Positions 9,022 through 17,547 of a stretch of 64,000 bases of DNA are shown here, piece after piece. Both the position numbers and the translations under genes were made by a program. Under the pieces are notes generated by a model. It did no database searches, was not told where the DNA came from, and was given only the letters and a program-made list of their open reading frames with translations. The number at the start of each line of letters is the position of its first letter. The stretch's first letter is position 1. Source of the stretch: Clostridia bacterium (lineage in GTDB: Bacteria; Bacillota; Clostridia; Oscillospirales; CAG-382); the NCBI GenBank assembly GCA_017399965.1, contig JAFQAP010000027.1, positions 156,127-220,126 of the forward strand, in the 5' to 3' direction.

Positions 9022-11589
9022 TCAGTGTGTGCAACAATTGTGGATTTCCCACTTGTTTTGCAAGTTGATCTTATCAATCATTTGTGGCGTAGCTGCGGTC
9101 AACGGAGATTTAGAAGAAGTGCTGTCATTAGGGTTGGCTACATTCATAACGGAATAGACACAAAAATACGAACAGAATCCTCCGTTACTACCTTGAAATT
9201 CGTGCAAACAATCTGTTTGATCTGGGTGTGTGAGCTTTAATGCGTGACCCATTTCATGAGTAATCGTTTTGTTAATATAAGTGTTTAAATAAGCACCAGA
9301 CGCTTCATAAGCACTTGAACGGCTATCCAAATAAATTGTAACGCTATTCCAATTTGAAGATAAAATCTCGTTTCTAGAGCTATCTGACAAATTTTTAAAA
9401 TAGGTATAATCTAAACCGTTTGGCACCATTGCTCCAGTTGCGTTTTCTAATGCGGGCAACACTTTGAATGTTACATAAAAAGGAGTGATGCCTGCAGGCG
9501 GAGCATCATTAGGACCGTAAATAATTATATTATCGGTAATTCCGTTCCACAATTTAGTAGAAGAGAAATCGTTGTTGCCGTAAAGCGCACTTTGTTTAAC
9601 ACTGTTATCTAACACTATTTTTATATGTGCAACTCCATCATATATTCCACTGTTATAAGAACCGGACCAAAAGTTATTTAACGATTCTGCAGGTATATTT
9701 GTAAGTGTAAATGTTGTTGCTTCAGAAGAGTTGTTTGTTTGTGTAAGTTTATTACCGCTGTTGACGCACAAATACTTACCTGTGGTGTATGATTTGAATA
9801 CATACTGAGAATTTCCGTTCGGCTCCACGGTGAACAACGTAGAAGTGGTAAGCATAAAATCATCACCTAACCCTACATCTGTCGATGTGGAATATACACA
9901 CGCCTGTCTTTGTCCGTTACCCAGTCTGGTTCCCATCGAAATTATCTGATATGCATCGTAATACGTGTTATACTTTACACACCACATCGATTTTCCAAAA
10001 TTATACGGTGTAGCACTGCCATTTGCCAAAAAATTCCCGGTAATGTTGTTGTATTCAGATTTCGCCAAAGATTCAATCTGTGAACTGTTTTCAAACGACA
10101 CATTTGACGAGCCCGATCCCAGAGCATACATAAATTTTTCGGTAGAGTTTCTGTAAACAGAAAATGTATATATTTCCTCAGTTCTATACCGCACCGTAAA
10201 GCTCGGTTTATAATCACTTCTGTTATATGAGCCAAAATACTTAAGTCTGTCCTCGGTTGATGAGAAAGATTCATCCTTTGCTTTGAATACTAATCCTCGT
10301 TGGGGTGAATGTGTGCCAGCAGCCCATGCTTTTACTGCCTCGGTTATATCAAAAGAGTACCTTTGCGACATTCCGGGTACATTTCCGTTGCCGTAAAATA
10401 TAGTTTGGGTATCTAACAATTCACCACAATAATCAGGGTTAACGCTGTTCCAAGTAGTTGTAGTACTTTCTGACCATGCTGTAGCAGAGCCGCTGTAGTA
10501 TCTGCATTCCACATCAACATGAACACCCTGACACATCACATCACGCAATTCTACAGATGCATCAATGAACATTTCAGGAAAAACCACTGGGAACTCCAAA
10601 TTGGGGAAACGCATCATTATTCTGTACTTGTAGTTATCGGCGGTTCCCAGATACAAAATGCCTAGTGTCCCCGAAAAATATGAAGGACCAGTATAAACCG
10701 TAACATCTTCTATCGGTGCGTTTGCAGAATCTGTTACCTCCAAAGTCGGGTCTATTCTTATGGGATAAACGGTTTTTTCATCCTTAAGATATTCCGCATC
10801 CACGTGAATGGTGAGCCCGTATATTTGGTTTTCTTTAATCTCTATGCAGGAAAGTTCACCAAGAGTATTATTTCTCTCGTCTGCGGTGAAGATTATTATA
10901 TCGCCTATATTCGCTTTTCTGTTGCCTTGCACATCCGCAAGGTAGTATGAACCCATTTCTTCCTTTACGGTAAGTCCGTTTGTATACAGCAAAAACTCAT
11001 ATTCCGTTTGCCCCGTATATTCGTTTACAACTATATCCTCTTTAAATCCGGTATAAGTAAGGGAATATTCAAGGGTGGTTTTTTCATCCAGTGTATAAGA
11101 AACGGTTTTACTGTCCTCGGACAAGGTGGCTTGGTTAAGAGAATTTGCAGGTATCAGCTTAATATCCACGTCCTCGCTTTGCAGGCGTATACCGTCGGAA
11201 AGCTTGGCGCCGAAGGTGGTCTTAATACTGTTATCCTTCGTTTCAAATCCGCCGCCCGGACGGAACTGTATATCAAGGGTTATATCCTTTGTGTTTCCGT
11301 CCTTATCCGTATATTTTACGGGGTGAGAATACACGCGCATTGTGCGCATATTTTCCGAATCTTTAAACACAAATGTGTAATTATCTTTTTCTTCTTCCTT
11401 TACTCTGCCAATATATCCACGTTCTACTGCTTCTTCTTCGGGAACTATATCGGGCAAAGTGAACTCTTCAGGACTTTGAGTGTCAACAGTTTTCGTGCCT
11501 TGATCAGCGTAAACAGTGTCAAGAGATAACACAGAAACGGCGGGAAAGAGCATCATCAATATAAGTAAAACAGACAGCACTTTTTTCAT
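9022..11589 (-). CDS. Secreted multidomain protein: DNRLRE domain, ricin-like domain, metzincin-like zinc protease
   Basis: 855 residues. The signal peptide ends around residue 28 (VYA/DQ). The middle region (about 280-470) matches the DNRLRE surface-protein domain, including SFDITEAVKAWAAG and a terminal FTVRYR. Next is a ricin-like beta-trefoil segment (about 480-640). The C-terminal domain carries HEMGHALKLTH (about 778-788), the HExxHxxxxxH zinc motif of metzincins, and a downstream YSVMN that fits the Met-turn. An extracellular protease, perhaps acting on host or dietary glycoproteins, is the natural reading. The start at 11589 is decided by GGAGGT seven bases upstream; an ATG at 11604 overlaps that site and is rejected. 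The gene is AT-richer than its neighbours, suggesting transfer. Confidence 0.8.
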   Translation of the reverse strand: MKKVLSVLLILMMLFPAVSVLSLDTVYADQGTKTVDTQSPEEFTLPDIVPEEEAVERGYIGRVKEEEKDNYTFVFKDSENMRTMRVYSHPVKYTDKDGNTKDITLDIQFRPGGGFETKDNSIKTTFGAKLSDGIRLQSEDVDIKLIPANSLNQATLSEDSKTVSYTLDEKTTLEYSLTYTGFKEDIVVNEYTGQTEYEFLLYTNGLTVKEEMGSYYLADVQGNRKANIGDIIIFTADERNNTLGELSCIEIKENQIYGLTIHVDAEYLKDEKTVYPIRIDPTLEVTDSANAPIEDVTVYTGPSYFSGTLGILYLGTADNYKYRIMMRFPNLEFPVVFPEMFIDASVELRDVMCQGVHVDVECRYYSGSATAWSESTTTTWNSVNPDYCGELLDTQTIFYGNGNVPGMSQRYSFDITEAVKAWAAGTHSPQRGLVFKAKDESFSSTEDRLKYFGSYNRSDYKPSFTVRYRTEEIYTFSVYRNSTEKFMYALGSGSSNVSFENSSQIESLAKSEYNNITGNFLANGSATPYNFGKSMWCVKYNTYYDAYQIISMGTRLGNGQRQACVYSTSTDVGLGDDFMLTTSTLFTVEPNGNSQYVFKSYTTGKYLCVNSGNKLTQTNNSSEATTFTLTNIPAESLNNFWSGSYNSGIYDGVAHIKIVLDNSVKQSALYGNNDFSSTKLWNGITDNIIIYGPNDAPPAGITPFYVTFKVLPALENATGAMVPNGLDYTYFKNLSDSSRNEILSSNWNSVTIYLDSRSSAYEASGAYLNTYINKTITHEMGHALKLTHPDQTDCLHEFQGSNGGFCSYFCVYSVMNVANPNDSTSSKSPLTAATPQMIDKINLQNKWEIHNCCTH

Positions 11590-11603
11590 TGCTTTTACCT
11601 CCA

Positions 11604-11818
11604 TGTATTTCGTTGTTTTTCGCGTTTGTATGCTGTGAGATATCTGAAACCATGGGTACCGCCGCCTTTTGTATAAAATTTGGTAAATATTTACATTACC
11701 ACACGTTTATTTTAACATAGCATCGGTAACAATTCAATTATACAATATGTAGAAATTCGCGCGTGAAATTTGTATATAAAAAACAAACAAGATTTTTGCA
11801 AAAAATGTTAAAAAACAC
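11604..11818. other. Divergent intergenic region between metzincin and rplS genes
   Basis: More than 300 bases lie between the two start codons (11590-11939). This left part is AT-rich and holds the minus-strand promoter described separately. The right part holds the rplS promoter and leader. No further gene is seen. Confidence 0.5.
11709..11737 (-). promoter_or_regulatory. Candidate promoter of the metzincin-lipoprotein pair
   Basis: On the minus strand TTGAAT (11732-11737), 17-base spacer, TAAAAT (11709-11714). It implies a leader of about 110 bases. Each hexamer departs from consensus by one or two bases. Confidence 0.45.
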
Positions 11819-11847
11819 TTGATTTTATGGAAAAAGCGTGATATAAT
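11819..11847 (+). promoter_or_regulatory. SigmaA-type promoter of rplS
   Basis: TTGATT (11819-11824), 17-base spacer, TATAAT (11842-11847); transcription should start near 11854. Confidence 0.8.
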
Positions 11848-11853
11848 TGCGTG

Positions 11854-11935
11854 TCAAGAAATCGGGCGGTCCTCTGCGGCTCGGCAAGAACGCCTGTTAC
11901 TTTTATTATTTTTGAATTATTAAAAGGAGGAAAAG
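11854..11935 (+). ncRNA. Candidate L19 ribosomal-protein leader in the rplS 5' UTR
   Basis: The transcribed leader contains GGGCGGTCC near 11863-11871 and AACGCCTGTTAC near 11889-11900, with GGCG/CGCC able to close a small structured loop, before AAAGGAGG. Many Firmicutes autoregulate rplS through an L19 leader at this place, and the look is similar. The match was judged by eye only; a covariance-model search (Rfam L19_leader) would decide. Confidence 0.45.
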
Positions 11936-11939
11936 CTTT

Positions 11940-12281
11940 ATGGATATGTTGAAAGCTTTTACAGACGAGCAGCTTAAGGCTGAGGTTCCTTCCTTCAAGG
12001 TGGGCGATACCGTTAAGGTTCACTGCCGTATAGTTGAAGGCACCAGAGTTAGAACTCAGTTGTTTGAGGGCACCGTTATCGCAAGAAAGAACGGCGGTAT
12101 TTCCGAAACCTTTACGGTTCGCCGCGTTTCTTACGGCGTAGGTACCGAAAAGACCTTCCCTCTCCACTCCCCCAACGTGCTCAAGGTTGAAGTTGTTCGT
12201 AACGGTAAAGTTCGCAGAGCTAAGCTTTATTATCTGCGCGACCGCGTTGGTAAGGCAGCAAAGGTTAAGGAACAGATCTAA
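11940..12281 (+). CDS. rplS: 50S ribosomal protein L19
   Basis: 113 residues. The family pattern is clear: [37 protein letters not shown] is interrupted only by expected variation, then [14 protein letters not shown] and the Arg-rich C-terminus [17 protein letters not shown]. The protein binds 23S rRNA at the interface with the 30S subunit. An excellent AAAGGAGG lies before the ATG. Its own promoter and a following hairpin make it largely a single transcript, with the lepB-rbgA-rnhB cluster downstream, a common Firmicute arrangement. Confidence 0.97.
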   Translation: MDMLKAFTDEQLKAEVPSFKVGDTVKVHCRIVEGTRVRTQLFEGTVIARKNGGISETFTVRRVSYGVGTEKTFPLHSPNVLKVEVVRNGKVRRAKLYYLRDRVGKAAKVKEQI

Positions 12282-12293
12282 ATTTGCGAGATT

Positions 12294-12323
12294 AAGTGTC
12301 AGGGAACTGACACTTTTCTTCTT
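12294..12323 (+). terminator. Terminator after rplS
   Basis: The 9-bp perfect stem AAGTGTCAG/CTGACACTT with a GGAA tetraloop is followed by TTCTTCTTT. It may be leaky, because lepB begins 50 bases later with only a weak candidate promoter between (TTGAAC at about 12333). Confidence 0.75.
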
Positions 12324-12372
12324 TAACCCCATTTGAACAAAACGTAAAGTTTTTTTAACGAGGCAAAACGAT

Positions 12373-12978
12373 ATGGAAGAAAACACCTCTGTAAACACTC
12401 CCGAACCACAAGAAAATATTGCCGAAAACCCCGTAAAAACCGCCGAAACGAAAAAGAAAAAGACCTTTTTCGGCGAAGTATACGATTGGATAGAGACCTT
12501 TTGCTTTGCGCTGGCGCTTATGGTGGTGCTGTTTATCTTTGTGTTCCGCTACGTCACCGTGGACGGAAACTCTATGATGAACACCCTGCACGACCAAGAT
12601 AAGCTTATAATATCCAATTTTAATTACACTCCCCAAACGGGAGATATAGTGGTCATATATATCGAAGGGCAGAACAAGCCCTATATAAAACGTGTTATCG
12701 CCACCGAGGGGCAGACCGTGAAGATAGACTTTGAAAAATGGCAAGTCTATGTTGACGGGGAGCTGCTTGAAGAGGATTACGTGCTCCGCCGCGAAGGGGA
12801 TATGCATTATGCCGCCTTTTACAACGGTGAATTTACCGTGCCCGAAGGGCAGGTATACGTAATGGGCGATAACCGCAACGATTCTACGGACAGCCGCGTG
12901 CTTGGCTGCCTGGACGAACACAACATTATCGGCAGAGTTATTGTAAGGCTCGCGCCGGAATTCGGAACGGTGGATTAA
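12373..12978 (+). CDS. lepB: Signal peptidase I
   Basis: Membrane serine protease that removes signal peptides from exported proteins. 201 residues, with an acidic then Lys-rich cytoplasmic N-terminus (1-31) and one membrane segment (about 42-60). The catalytic Ser is in DGNSMMNTL (S67) and the catalytic Lys in YIKRVIA (K106). The conserved MGDNRNDSTDSR box follows. The single N-terminal membrane span is the Gram-positive Sip type. Four bases separate it from rbgA. GAGG precedes the ATG. Confidence 0.95.
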   Translation: MEENTSVNTPEPQENIAENPVKTAETKKKKTFFGEVYDWIETFCFALALMVVLFIFVFRYVTVDGNSMMNTLHDQDKLIISNFNYTPQTGDIVVIYIEGQNKPYIKRVIATEGQTVKIDFEKWQVYVDGELLEEDYVLRREGDMHYAAFYNGEFTVPEGQVYVMGDNRNDSTDSRVLGCLDEHNIIGRVIVRLAPEFGTVD

Positions 12979-12981
12979 ATT

Positions 12982-13833
12982 ATGGCAGACCCTATAGTAT
13001 GGTACCCCGGGCATATGGCGAAAGCCAAACGGCAGTTAAAAGAAATGTCTTCTATGACCGATGCGGTTATAGAAATTCTTGACGCCCGCGTGCCCTATTC
13101 ATCCCAAAACCCGGATATAAAAGAGCTGTTTCCTCAAAAGCCAAGACTCACTTTAATAAACAAATGCTCCCTCGCCGACGAGCAGCAGACAAAAGCGTGG
13201 GTGGAAAAGCTGCGGGCAGAGGGAAGAACGGTTATTCCCATAGACTGCAAAACGGGACTTAATATAAATTCCGTCGCCCCCAAGCTGCGCACACTTATGA
13301 GCGAAAAATTGGAAAAAGCCGCAAGCAAGGGTATGAATATTACTCTGCGTGCCATGGTGGTAGGAGTTACCAACGTGGGTAAATCCACCTTTATAAACAG
13401 CTTTACAAAAACAAGCAAGGCGGCAGCGGAGGACCGTCCGGGCGTTACCCGTAATCTTAAATGGATAGCATCCCCTTACGGAATAGACCTGCTTGATACC
13501 CCCGGTCTGCTTTGGCACAAGTTTGACGACCCGCAGGTGGGCATTAACCTTGCCTGCACGGGAGCGATAAGAGACGAGATACTGGATACACTTACCCTTT
13601 CCGTAAAGCTTTGCGGAATTTTAAGGGATAAATACCCGGATCTTTTGGCGGAAAGATATAATATAACCCTTTCCGACGAGGACATGGATTTTGAAATTTT
13701 TGAAAAAATAGGCAGAAAGCGCGGTATGCTTATAAGCGGCGGCGAGATAAACGAAGAACGCTGTTCCGCCACTATACTTGATGAATTCCGCGGCGGTAAA
13801 ATAGGCAAAATAACGCTGGATACGTTGGTGTGA
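12982..13833 (+). CDS. rbgA: Ribosome biogenesis GTPase RbgA (YlqF)
   Basis: 283 residues. A circularly permuted GTPase: the G4 motif (NKCSLAD, about 54) comes before the P-loop G1 (GVTNVGKST, about 129) and G3 (DTPG, about 173). The N-terminal VWYPGHMAKAKRQ is diagnostic of the YlqF/RbgA group. It acts in late assembly of the 50S subunit. The position between lepB and rnhB is the usual Firmicute order. Confidence 0.95.
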   Translation: MADPIVWYPGHMAKAKRQLKEMSSMTDAVIEILDARVPYSSQNPDIKELFPQKPRLTLINKCSLADEQQTKAWVEKLRAEGRTVIPIDCKTGLNINSVAPKLRTLMSEKLEKAASKGMNITLRAMVVGVTNVGKSTFINSFTKTSKAAAEDRPGVTRNLKWIASPYGIDLLDTPGLLWHKFDDPQVGINLACTGAIRDEILDTLTLSVKLCGILRDKYPDLLAERYNITLSDEDMDFEIFEKIGRKRGMLISGGEINEERCSATILDEFRGGKIGKITLDTLV

Positions 13834-14438
13834 TAAGTATGAACTGGGATATAGAGGCTGCCGCAAGGGAGCAAGGAAAAACAGTTATTTGCGGATGCGA
13901 CGAAGCAGGCAGAGGTCCTTTGGCGGGTCCCGTGTTTGCCGCCGCCGTAATACTTCCGCACGGAATAGAGATACCCGCTTTGAACGATTCCAAAAAACTT
14001 ACCGAAAAGCAAAGAGAAAAGCTTTTTGACATTATAACCGAAGTTGCCGTTGATTACGCCGTTGCAAGCGCAAGCGTTGAAGAGATTGAGGAAATAAACA
14101 TTCTTAACGCATCTATGCTGGCTATGAAGCGGGCGGTGGAAAGCCTGAAGAATACACCCGATTACGCCCTTATAGACGGAAATATCGCCAGAGGATTTGA
14201 TATAGACGCCCGTCCCGTAATAAAGGGAGATGCTTTGAGCCCTTCCATTGCGGCGGCAAGCATACTTGCCAAGGTGAGCAGGGACAGGTATTGTATGGAA
14301 ATGGACGCTCTTTACCCCGAATACGGCTTTGCAAAGCACAAGGGATATGCCACCAAGGACCACAGAGAAGCGGTGCTCAAATACGGCGCTTCCCCCGTAC
14401 ACAGAAAAAGCTTTCTTAAAAAGCTGTTGGGTGAGTGA
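13830..14438 (+). CDS. rnhB: Ribonuclease HII
   Basis: Cleaves RNA of RNA-DNA hybrids and single ribonucleotides in DNA. 202 residues from a GTG that overlaps the rbgA stop (GTGA). An ATG three codons on, at 13839, is an equally possible start, as neither has a strong ribosome binding site. CGCDEAGRGPLAGPV holds the metal-binding Asp-Glu; further acidic ligands are in YALIDGN and KGDALSPSIAAASI. The HKGYATKDH motif near the end completes the signature. Confidence 0.95.
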   Translation: MISMNWDIEAAAREQGKTVICGCDEAGRGPLAGPVFAAAVILPHGIEIPALNDSKKLTEKQREKLFDIITEVAVDYAVASASVEEIEEINILNASMLAMKRAVESLKNTPDYALIDGNIARGFDIDARPVIKGDALSPSIAAASILAKVSRDRYCMEMDALYPEYGFAKHKGYATKDHREAVLKYGASPVHRKSFLKKLLGE

Positions 14439-14441
14439 CCG

Positions 14442-14837
14442 ATGGCAGACATAGGAAGGCTGGGAGAAGACAAAGCGGCGGAATTTCTGCTTGCAAAGGG
14501 CTACAAAATTCTGGCACGTAACTACCGTATACGGGGCGGAGAAATAGATATCGTGGCGTTTCGCAGAGGAGTTCTGGCGTTTATAGAGGTTAAGACCCGC
14601 ACGGGAGATGCTTTCGGCACCCCTGCCCAAGCGGTGGACGACGAGAAAATAAAAAGGTTTTTAAAAGCGAGAAAAGACCTTACCGAGCATTATTTAAAAA
14701 ACGGAAGGATCCCCGTAAAGCACAAGTTTTTTACATTAAACAGAAGAGTTTTCTCTCTGCGTAACGATATTATAGAGGTATACGCACACAAAAACGGAGA
14801 GATAAAAAGCATAAATCACATAAAGGAAGCATTCTGA
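14442..14837 (+). CDS. YraN/UPF0102 family protein, endonuclease-like fold
   Basis: 131 residues. Starts GRLGEDKAAEFLLAKGY, then RNYRIRGGEIDIVAF and FIEVKTRTGDAFG, the GEIDIV and EVKxR elements shared with Holliday-junction-resolvase-like nucleases. Cellular role not established for the family. It follows rnhB by 3 bases and overlaps thrC by one base (TGATG). The C-terminal third (LNRRVFSLRNDIIEVYAHKNG) is less conserved than in typical members. Confidence 0.9.
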   Translation: MADIGRLGEDKAAEFLLAKGYKILARNYRIRGGEIDIVAFRRGVLAFIEVKTRTGDAFGTPAQAVDDEKIKRFLKARKDLTEHYLKNGRIPVKHKFFTLNRRVFSLRNDIIEVYAHKNGEIKSINHIKEAF

Positions 14838-16267
14838 TGAAATACTACAGCACACGCGACAGCCAAAAGAAATATTATTCCGCTCCCGAGGCGATCTGCA
14901 AAGGTCTTGCGCCTGACGGAGGTCTGTTTATACCCGAAGAGATCCCCACCCTTACCAAAGAAGAAATAAACGCCTTTTACGGCTATGAATACAACCGAAT
15001 AGCCGCAGAGATACTTTATAAATTTTTCCCCGAACTTGGCAAGGAAGAGATTGCGGAAGAATGTAAAAAGGCATACGCTTATCCCAATTTCGACCCCTCT
15101 CCCGCACCTGTAAAGGTTTGCGGAGATACCGCTTTTCTTGAGCTGTGGCACGGTCCTACCTGCGCTTTTAAGGATATGGCTTTACAGATAATGCCCAGAC
15201 TTCTCCGTATGTCTATGAAAAAGTGCGGCGAAACCCGTGTAGCCCATATCGTTACCGCTACATCCGGCGACACTGGCAAAGCGGCTATGGAAGGCTTTAA
15301 GGATCTGGAGCAGACCCGTATAACCGTATATTATCCTACCGACGGTGTTTCCGAAACCCAAAAAAGACAGATGGCAACCCAGGAAGGCAATAACGTAAAC
15401 GTGATCGCGGTGCGGGGCAACTTTGACGATGCTCAGTCTGCGGTAAAGGCTATTTTTGCGGATGAGAATATTAAAAACACCGCCGCAGAGCAGGGCGAAT
15501 TTCTTTCCTCCGCAAACTCCATAAACATTGCCCGTCTTGTGCCTCAGGTGGCTTATTACGTTTCTTCATACATCGACCTTGTAAGACAGGGCTTTATTGA
15601 GGAAGGCGAAATCCTTAACGTATCCGTACCCACCGGCAATTTCGGTGATATTCTTGCAGGCTGGATAGCAAAGAAAATGGGAATTCCTTTGGGAAAACTT
15701 GTTTGCGCATCCAACAAAAACCGCGTGCTTACCGATTTCTTTGTGACCGGCGTTTATGATATACGCCGTCCCTTCTACGCAACCACTTCTCCTTCTATGG
15801 ATATTCTTATAGCATCCAACCTTGAAAGATTGCTTTGCTTTGATTTCGGTCCCGAGCAGACCAAGGCGTTTATGGAAAGTCTTAAGGAAGACGGCATATT
15901 CTCCCTTACAAAAGAACAGCTCGATGTACTTGAAGCAGAATTCGGCTGTTCCAGCTGTGATGACGAAAGCACCGCACAGATAATCGAACACGTATTCAAG
16001 GAATACGGATATACCGTAGATACCCACACCGCCGCCGCGGTTATGGGAAGCACGGGAAAATGTATGGTGGTTTCCACCGCTTCTCCCTATAAATTCGCTC
16101 CTGCGGTAGCAAAGGCGCTTGAGCTTAAAGAAACCACACACCAAGCTTTGAGCAAGCATACGGGCACGAAAATTCCCGCCCCCTTAAAGGATATTTACAA
16201 AAAAGAGATCCGCTTCACCCGTGTAGTGGATAAAGCGGATATAAAGAAATCTCTTTACTTGCAGTGA
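14837..16267 (+). CDS. thrC: Threonine synthase
   Basis: PLP enzyme converting O-phosphohomoserine to threonine. 476 residues, the longer class with an N-terminal extension that begins YYSTRDSQKKYYSAPEAI. The PLP lysine is in GPTCAFKDMALQ (about K112), and the phosphate/PLP loop in TATSGDTGKAAMEG. The start is translationally coupled to yraN, not to other threonine genes: hom and thrB are absent from the window. No T-box or attenuator is present because there is no intergenic leader. Confidence 0.96.
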   Translation: MKYYSTRDSQKKYYSAPEAICKGLAPDGGLFIPEEIPTLTKEEINAFYGYEYNRIAAEILYKFFPELGKEEIAEECKKAYAYPNFDPSPAPVKVCGDTAFLELWHGPTCAFKDMALQIMPRLLRMSMKKCGETRVAHIVTATSGDTGKAAMEGFKDLEQTRITVYYPTDGVSETQKRQMATQEGNNVNVIAVRGNFDDAQSAVKAIFADENIKNTAAEQGEFLSSANSINIARLVPQVAYYVSSYIDLVRQGFIEEGEILNVSVPTGNFGDILAGWIAKKMGIPLGKLVCASNKNRVLTDFFVTGVYDIRRPFYATTSPSMDILIASNLERLLCFDFGPEQTKAFMESLKEDGIFSLTKEQLDVLEAEFGCSSCDDESTAQIIEHVFKEYGYTVDTHTAAAVMGSTGKCMVVSTASPYKFAPAVAKALELKETTHQALSKHTGTKIPAPLKDIYKKEIRFTRVVDKADIKKSLYLQ

Positions 16268-16434
16268 TGGCAGTCTTCCGCAGACTTGAAGGTTTCGCAA
16301 GCGGTCTGGGAAGAGCATTCTGCGTGGGTGGGACCCACTTTTATCTTGGGTGCGGTGCAAATGCACTGTTCTGCGTGGTAAATGCAATCGGTTACGTTGC
16401 AGTCAATACCGTGGTTTACGTGTTTTTGTTCCAT
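16255..16434 (-). CDS. DUF1540 small cysteine-rich protein
   Basis: 59 residues with eight Cys, most of them in CNVTDCIYH, CICTAPKIKV, CSSQTACETF and CHHC. This matches the DUF1540 spacing common in Clostridia, sometimes a sporulation-associated family; metal binding is likely but not proven. The start at 16434 follows GGAGGG at seven bases; an upstream ATG lies within that site. The 3' end overlaps the convergent thrC end by 13 bases. Confidence 0.8.
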   Translation of the reverse strand: MEQKHVNHGIDCNVTDCIYHAEQCICTAPKIKVGPTHAECSSQTACETFKSAEDCHHCK

Positions 16435-16519
16435 TAAATATCCCTCCATTTCCATATACAGTTTTCCCTGAAAACAAAAAAATTATTCTTTGTTTTATTA
16501 AAAGGCGGTGAGGAATCCT

Positions 16520-17209
16520 ATGGCGGTATTCGTAATAGCAGACCTGCATCTTTCCCACGATGCGGATAAGCCTATGGACGTTTTTGGCGCAAAATGGGAA
16601 AACCACACCGAAAAATTAAGAGAAAACTGGCGCACCGCCGTTAAAGATACCGATACGGTGGTGATCGTGGGCGATATTTCCTGGGGACTGCGGTTCGAAA
16701 ACGCGGTGGAGGATCTGGCGTTTATCCACTCCCTTCCCGGAAAAAAGATAATTTCCAAAGGCAACCACGACCTTTGGTGGCAAAGTGCAAAAAAGCTGAG
16801 AGAATATAAAGAAGCGTCCGGCGCAGACAGTATTGATTTTTTGTATAATAACGCCTACCTGGCGGAAGACCTTATTATTTGCGGCACCCGCGGCTGGGTG
16901 GAAGAAAACGGCGCTTGCGAAAAGGACAAAAAAATTATTGCCCGTGAAGCAGGCAGGCTTAATCTTTCGGTAAAAGAGGCTTTGAAATTAAAAGAGCAAA
17001 ACCCCGAAGCGGAAATAGTTTGCTTTATACATTATCCGCCCACACGCTCTCTTACAGAGATAATGCGGGAAAACGGAATTAAAAGATGCTGGTACGGTCA
17101 TTTGCACGGGGCAGTAAAGGAAACGCTTCCCCAGCATATAGACGGAATTGAGGTGCATCTGGTTTCCGCAGATTTTTTGAACTTCAAGCCGAAATTAATA
17201 AAGGAGTAA
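16520..17209 (+). CDS. Metallophosphoesterase (calcineurin-like)
   Basis: 229 residues. The di-metal motifs are in order: FVIADLHLSH (DxH), VIVGDISWG (GDxxxx), SKGNHDLWW (GNHD), and later CFIHYPP and YGHLHG. Substrate unknown; relatives act on phosphodiesters or nucleotides. The ATG at 16520 follows GTGAGG closely; a GTG at 16508 lies inside that site and is not preferred. The small membrane protein gene starts 4 bases after the stop, so the two are probably co-translated. Confidence 0.85.
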   Translation: MAVFVIADLHLSHDADKPMDVFGAKWENHTEKLRENWRTAVKDTDTVVIVGDISWGLRFENAVEDLAFIHSLPGKKIISKGNHDLWWQSAKKLREYKEASGADSIDFLYNNAYLAEDLIICGTRGWVEENGACEKDKKIIAREAGRLNLSVKEALKLKEQNPEAEIVCFIHYPPTRSLTEIMRENGIKRCWYGHLHGAVKETLPQHIDGIEVHLVSADFLNFKPKLIKE

Positions 17210-17213
17210 ATAT

Positions 17214-17477
17214 ATGAAAAAAGCAGGAATTATCACACTTATTCTCGGCGCGGTGACATCCTTTGCAAGCGTTGTTATACCCCTTTGCGGTACTTTGGTC
17301 GCTTTGCTGACAAGACAGCAGAGTACCGGCATTATCGGCGGTGCGGACGGTCCCACCGCAATACTCATTACAAAAAGCACCTTTGGCGGCTTGCCTTCCG
17401 TTGCATTCTTTATGGGCGCTTGCGCCATAACAGCGGGAATAGTGCTTCTTATAGTAAACGCAAAAAAGAAAAAATAA
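17214..17477 (+). CDS. Small two-helix membrane protein with a GGADGPT motif
   Basis: 87 residues. Helix 1 (about 3-32), a polar loop with STGIIGGADGPTAILIT (about 37-53), helix 2 (about 58-82) and a KKKK tail. The loop motif is the one found in the beta subunit of Na+-translocating decarboxylases (oxaloacetate, methylmalonyl-CoA and glutaconyl-CoA types), where it lies in the ion path. Here it stands alone in a protein about one fifth of that length. Whether it is a decayed fragment or a distinct small family is open; two clean helices and a good ATG with AAGGAG argue for a working protein. Confidence 0.65.
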   Translation: MKKAGIITLILGAVTSFASVVIPLCGTLVALLTRQQSTGIIGGADGPTAILITKSTFGGLPSVAFFMGACAITAGIVLLIVNAKKKK

Positions 17478-17483
17478 AAAATC

Positions 17484-17525
17484 GCCCCAAGAAAACAGCA
17501 GGTTTCTTGGGGTTCTTTCTTTACA
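17484..17525 (+). terminator. Terminator after the small membrane protein gene
   Basis: 10-bp perfect stem CCCCAAGAAA/TTTCTTGGGG (17485-17494 and 17503-17512), followed by TTCTTTCTTT. Confidence 0.85.
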
Positions 17526-17547
17526 AGAGTGAATAACGTATATTTTG

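Noticed and set aside
9022..11604. Start of the metzincin gene at the ATG at 11604
   Set aside because: That ATG is part of the GGAGGT ribosome binding site of the ATG at 11589.
14800..14840. Threonine attenuator or T-box before thrC
   Set aside because: yraN and thrC overlap by one base, leaving no leader.
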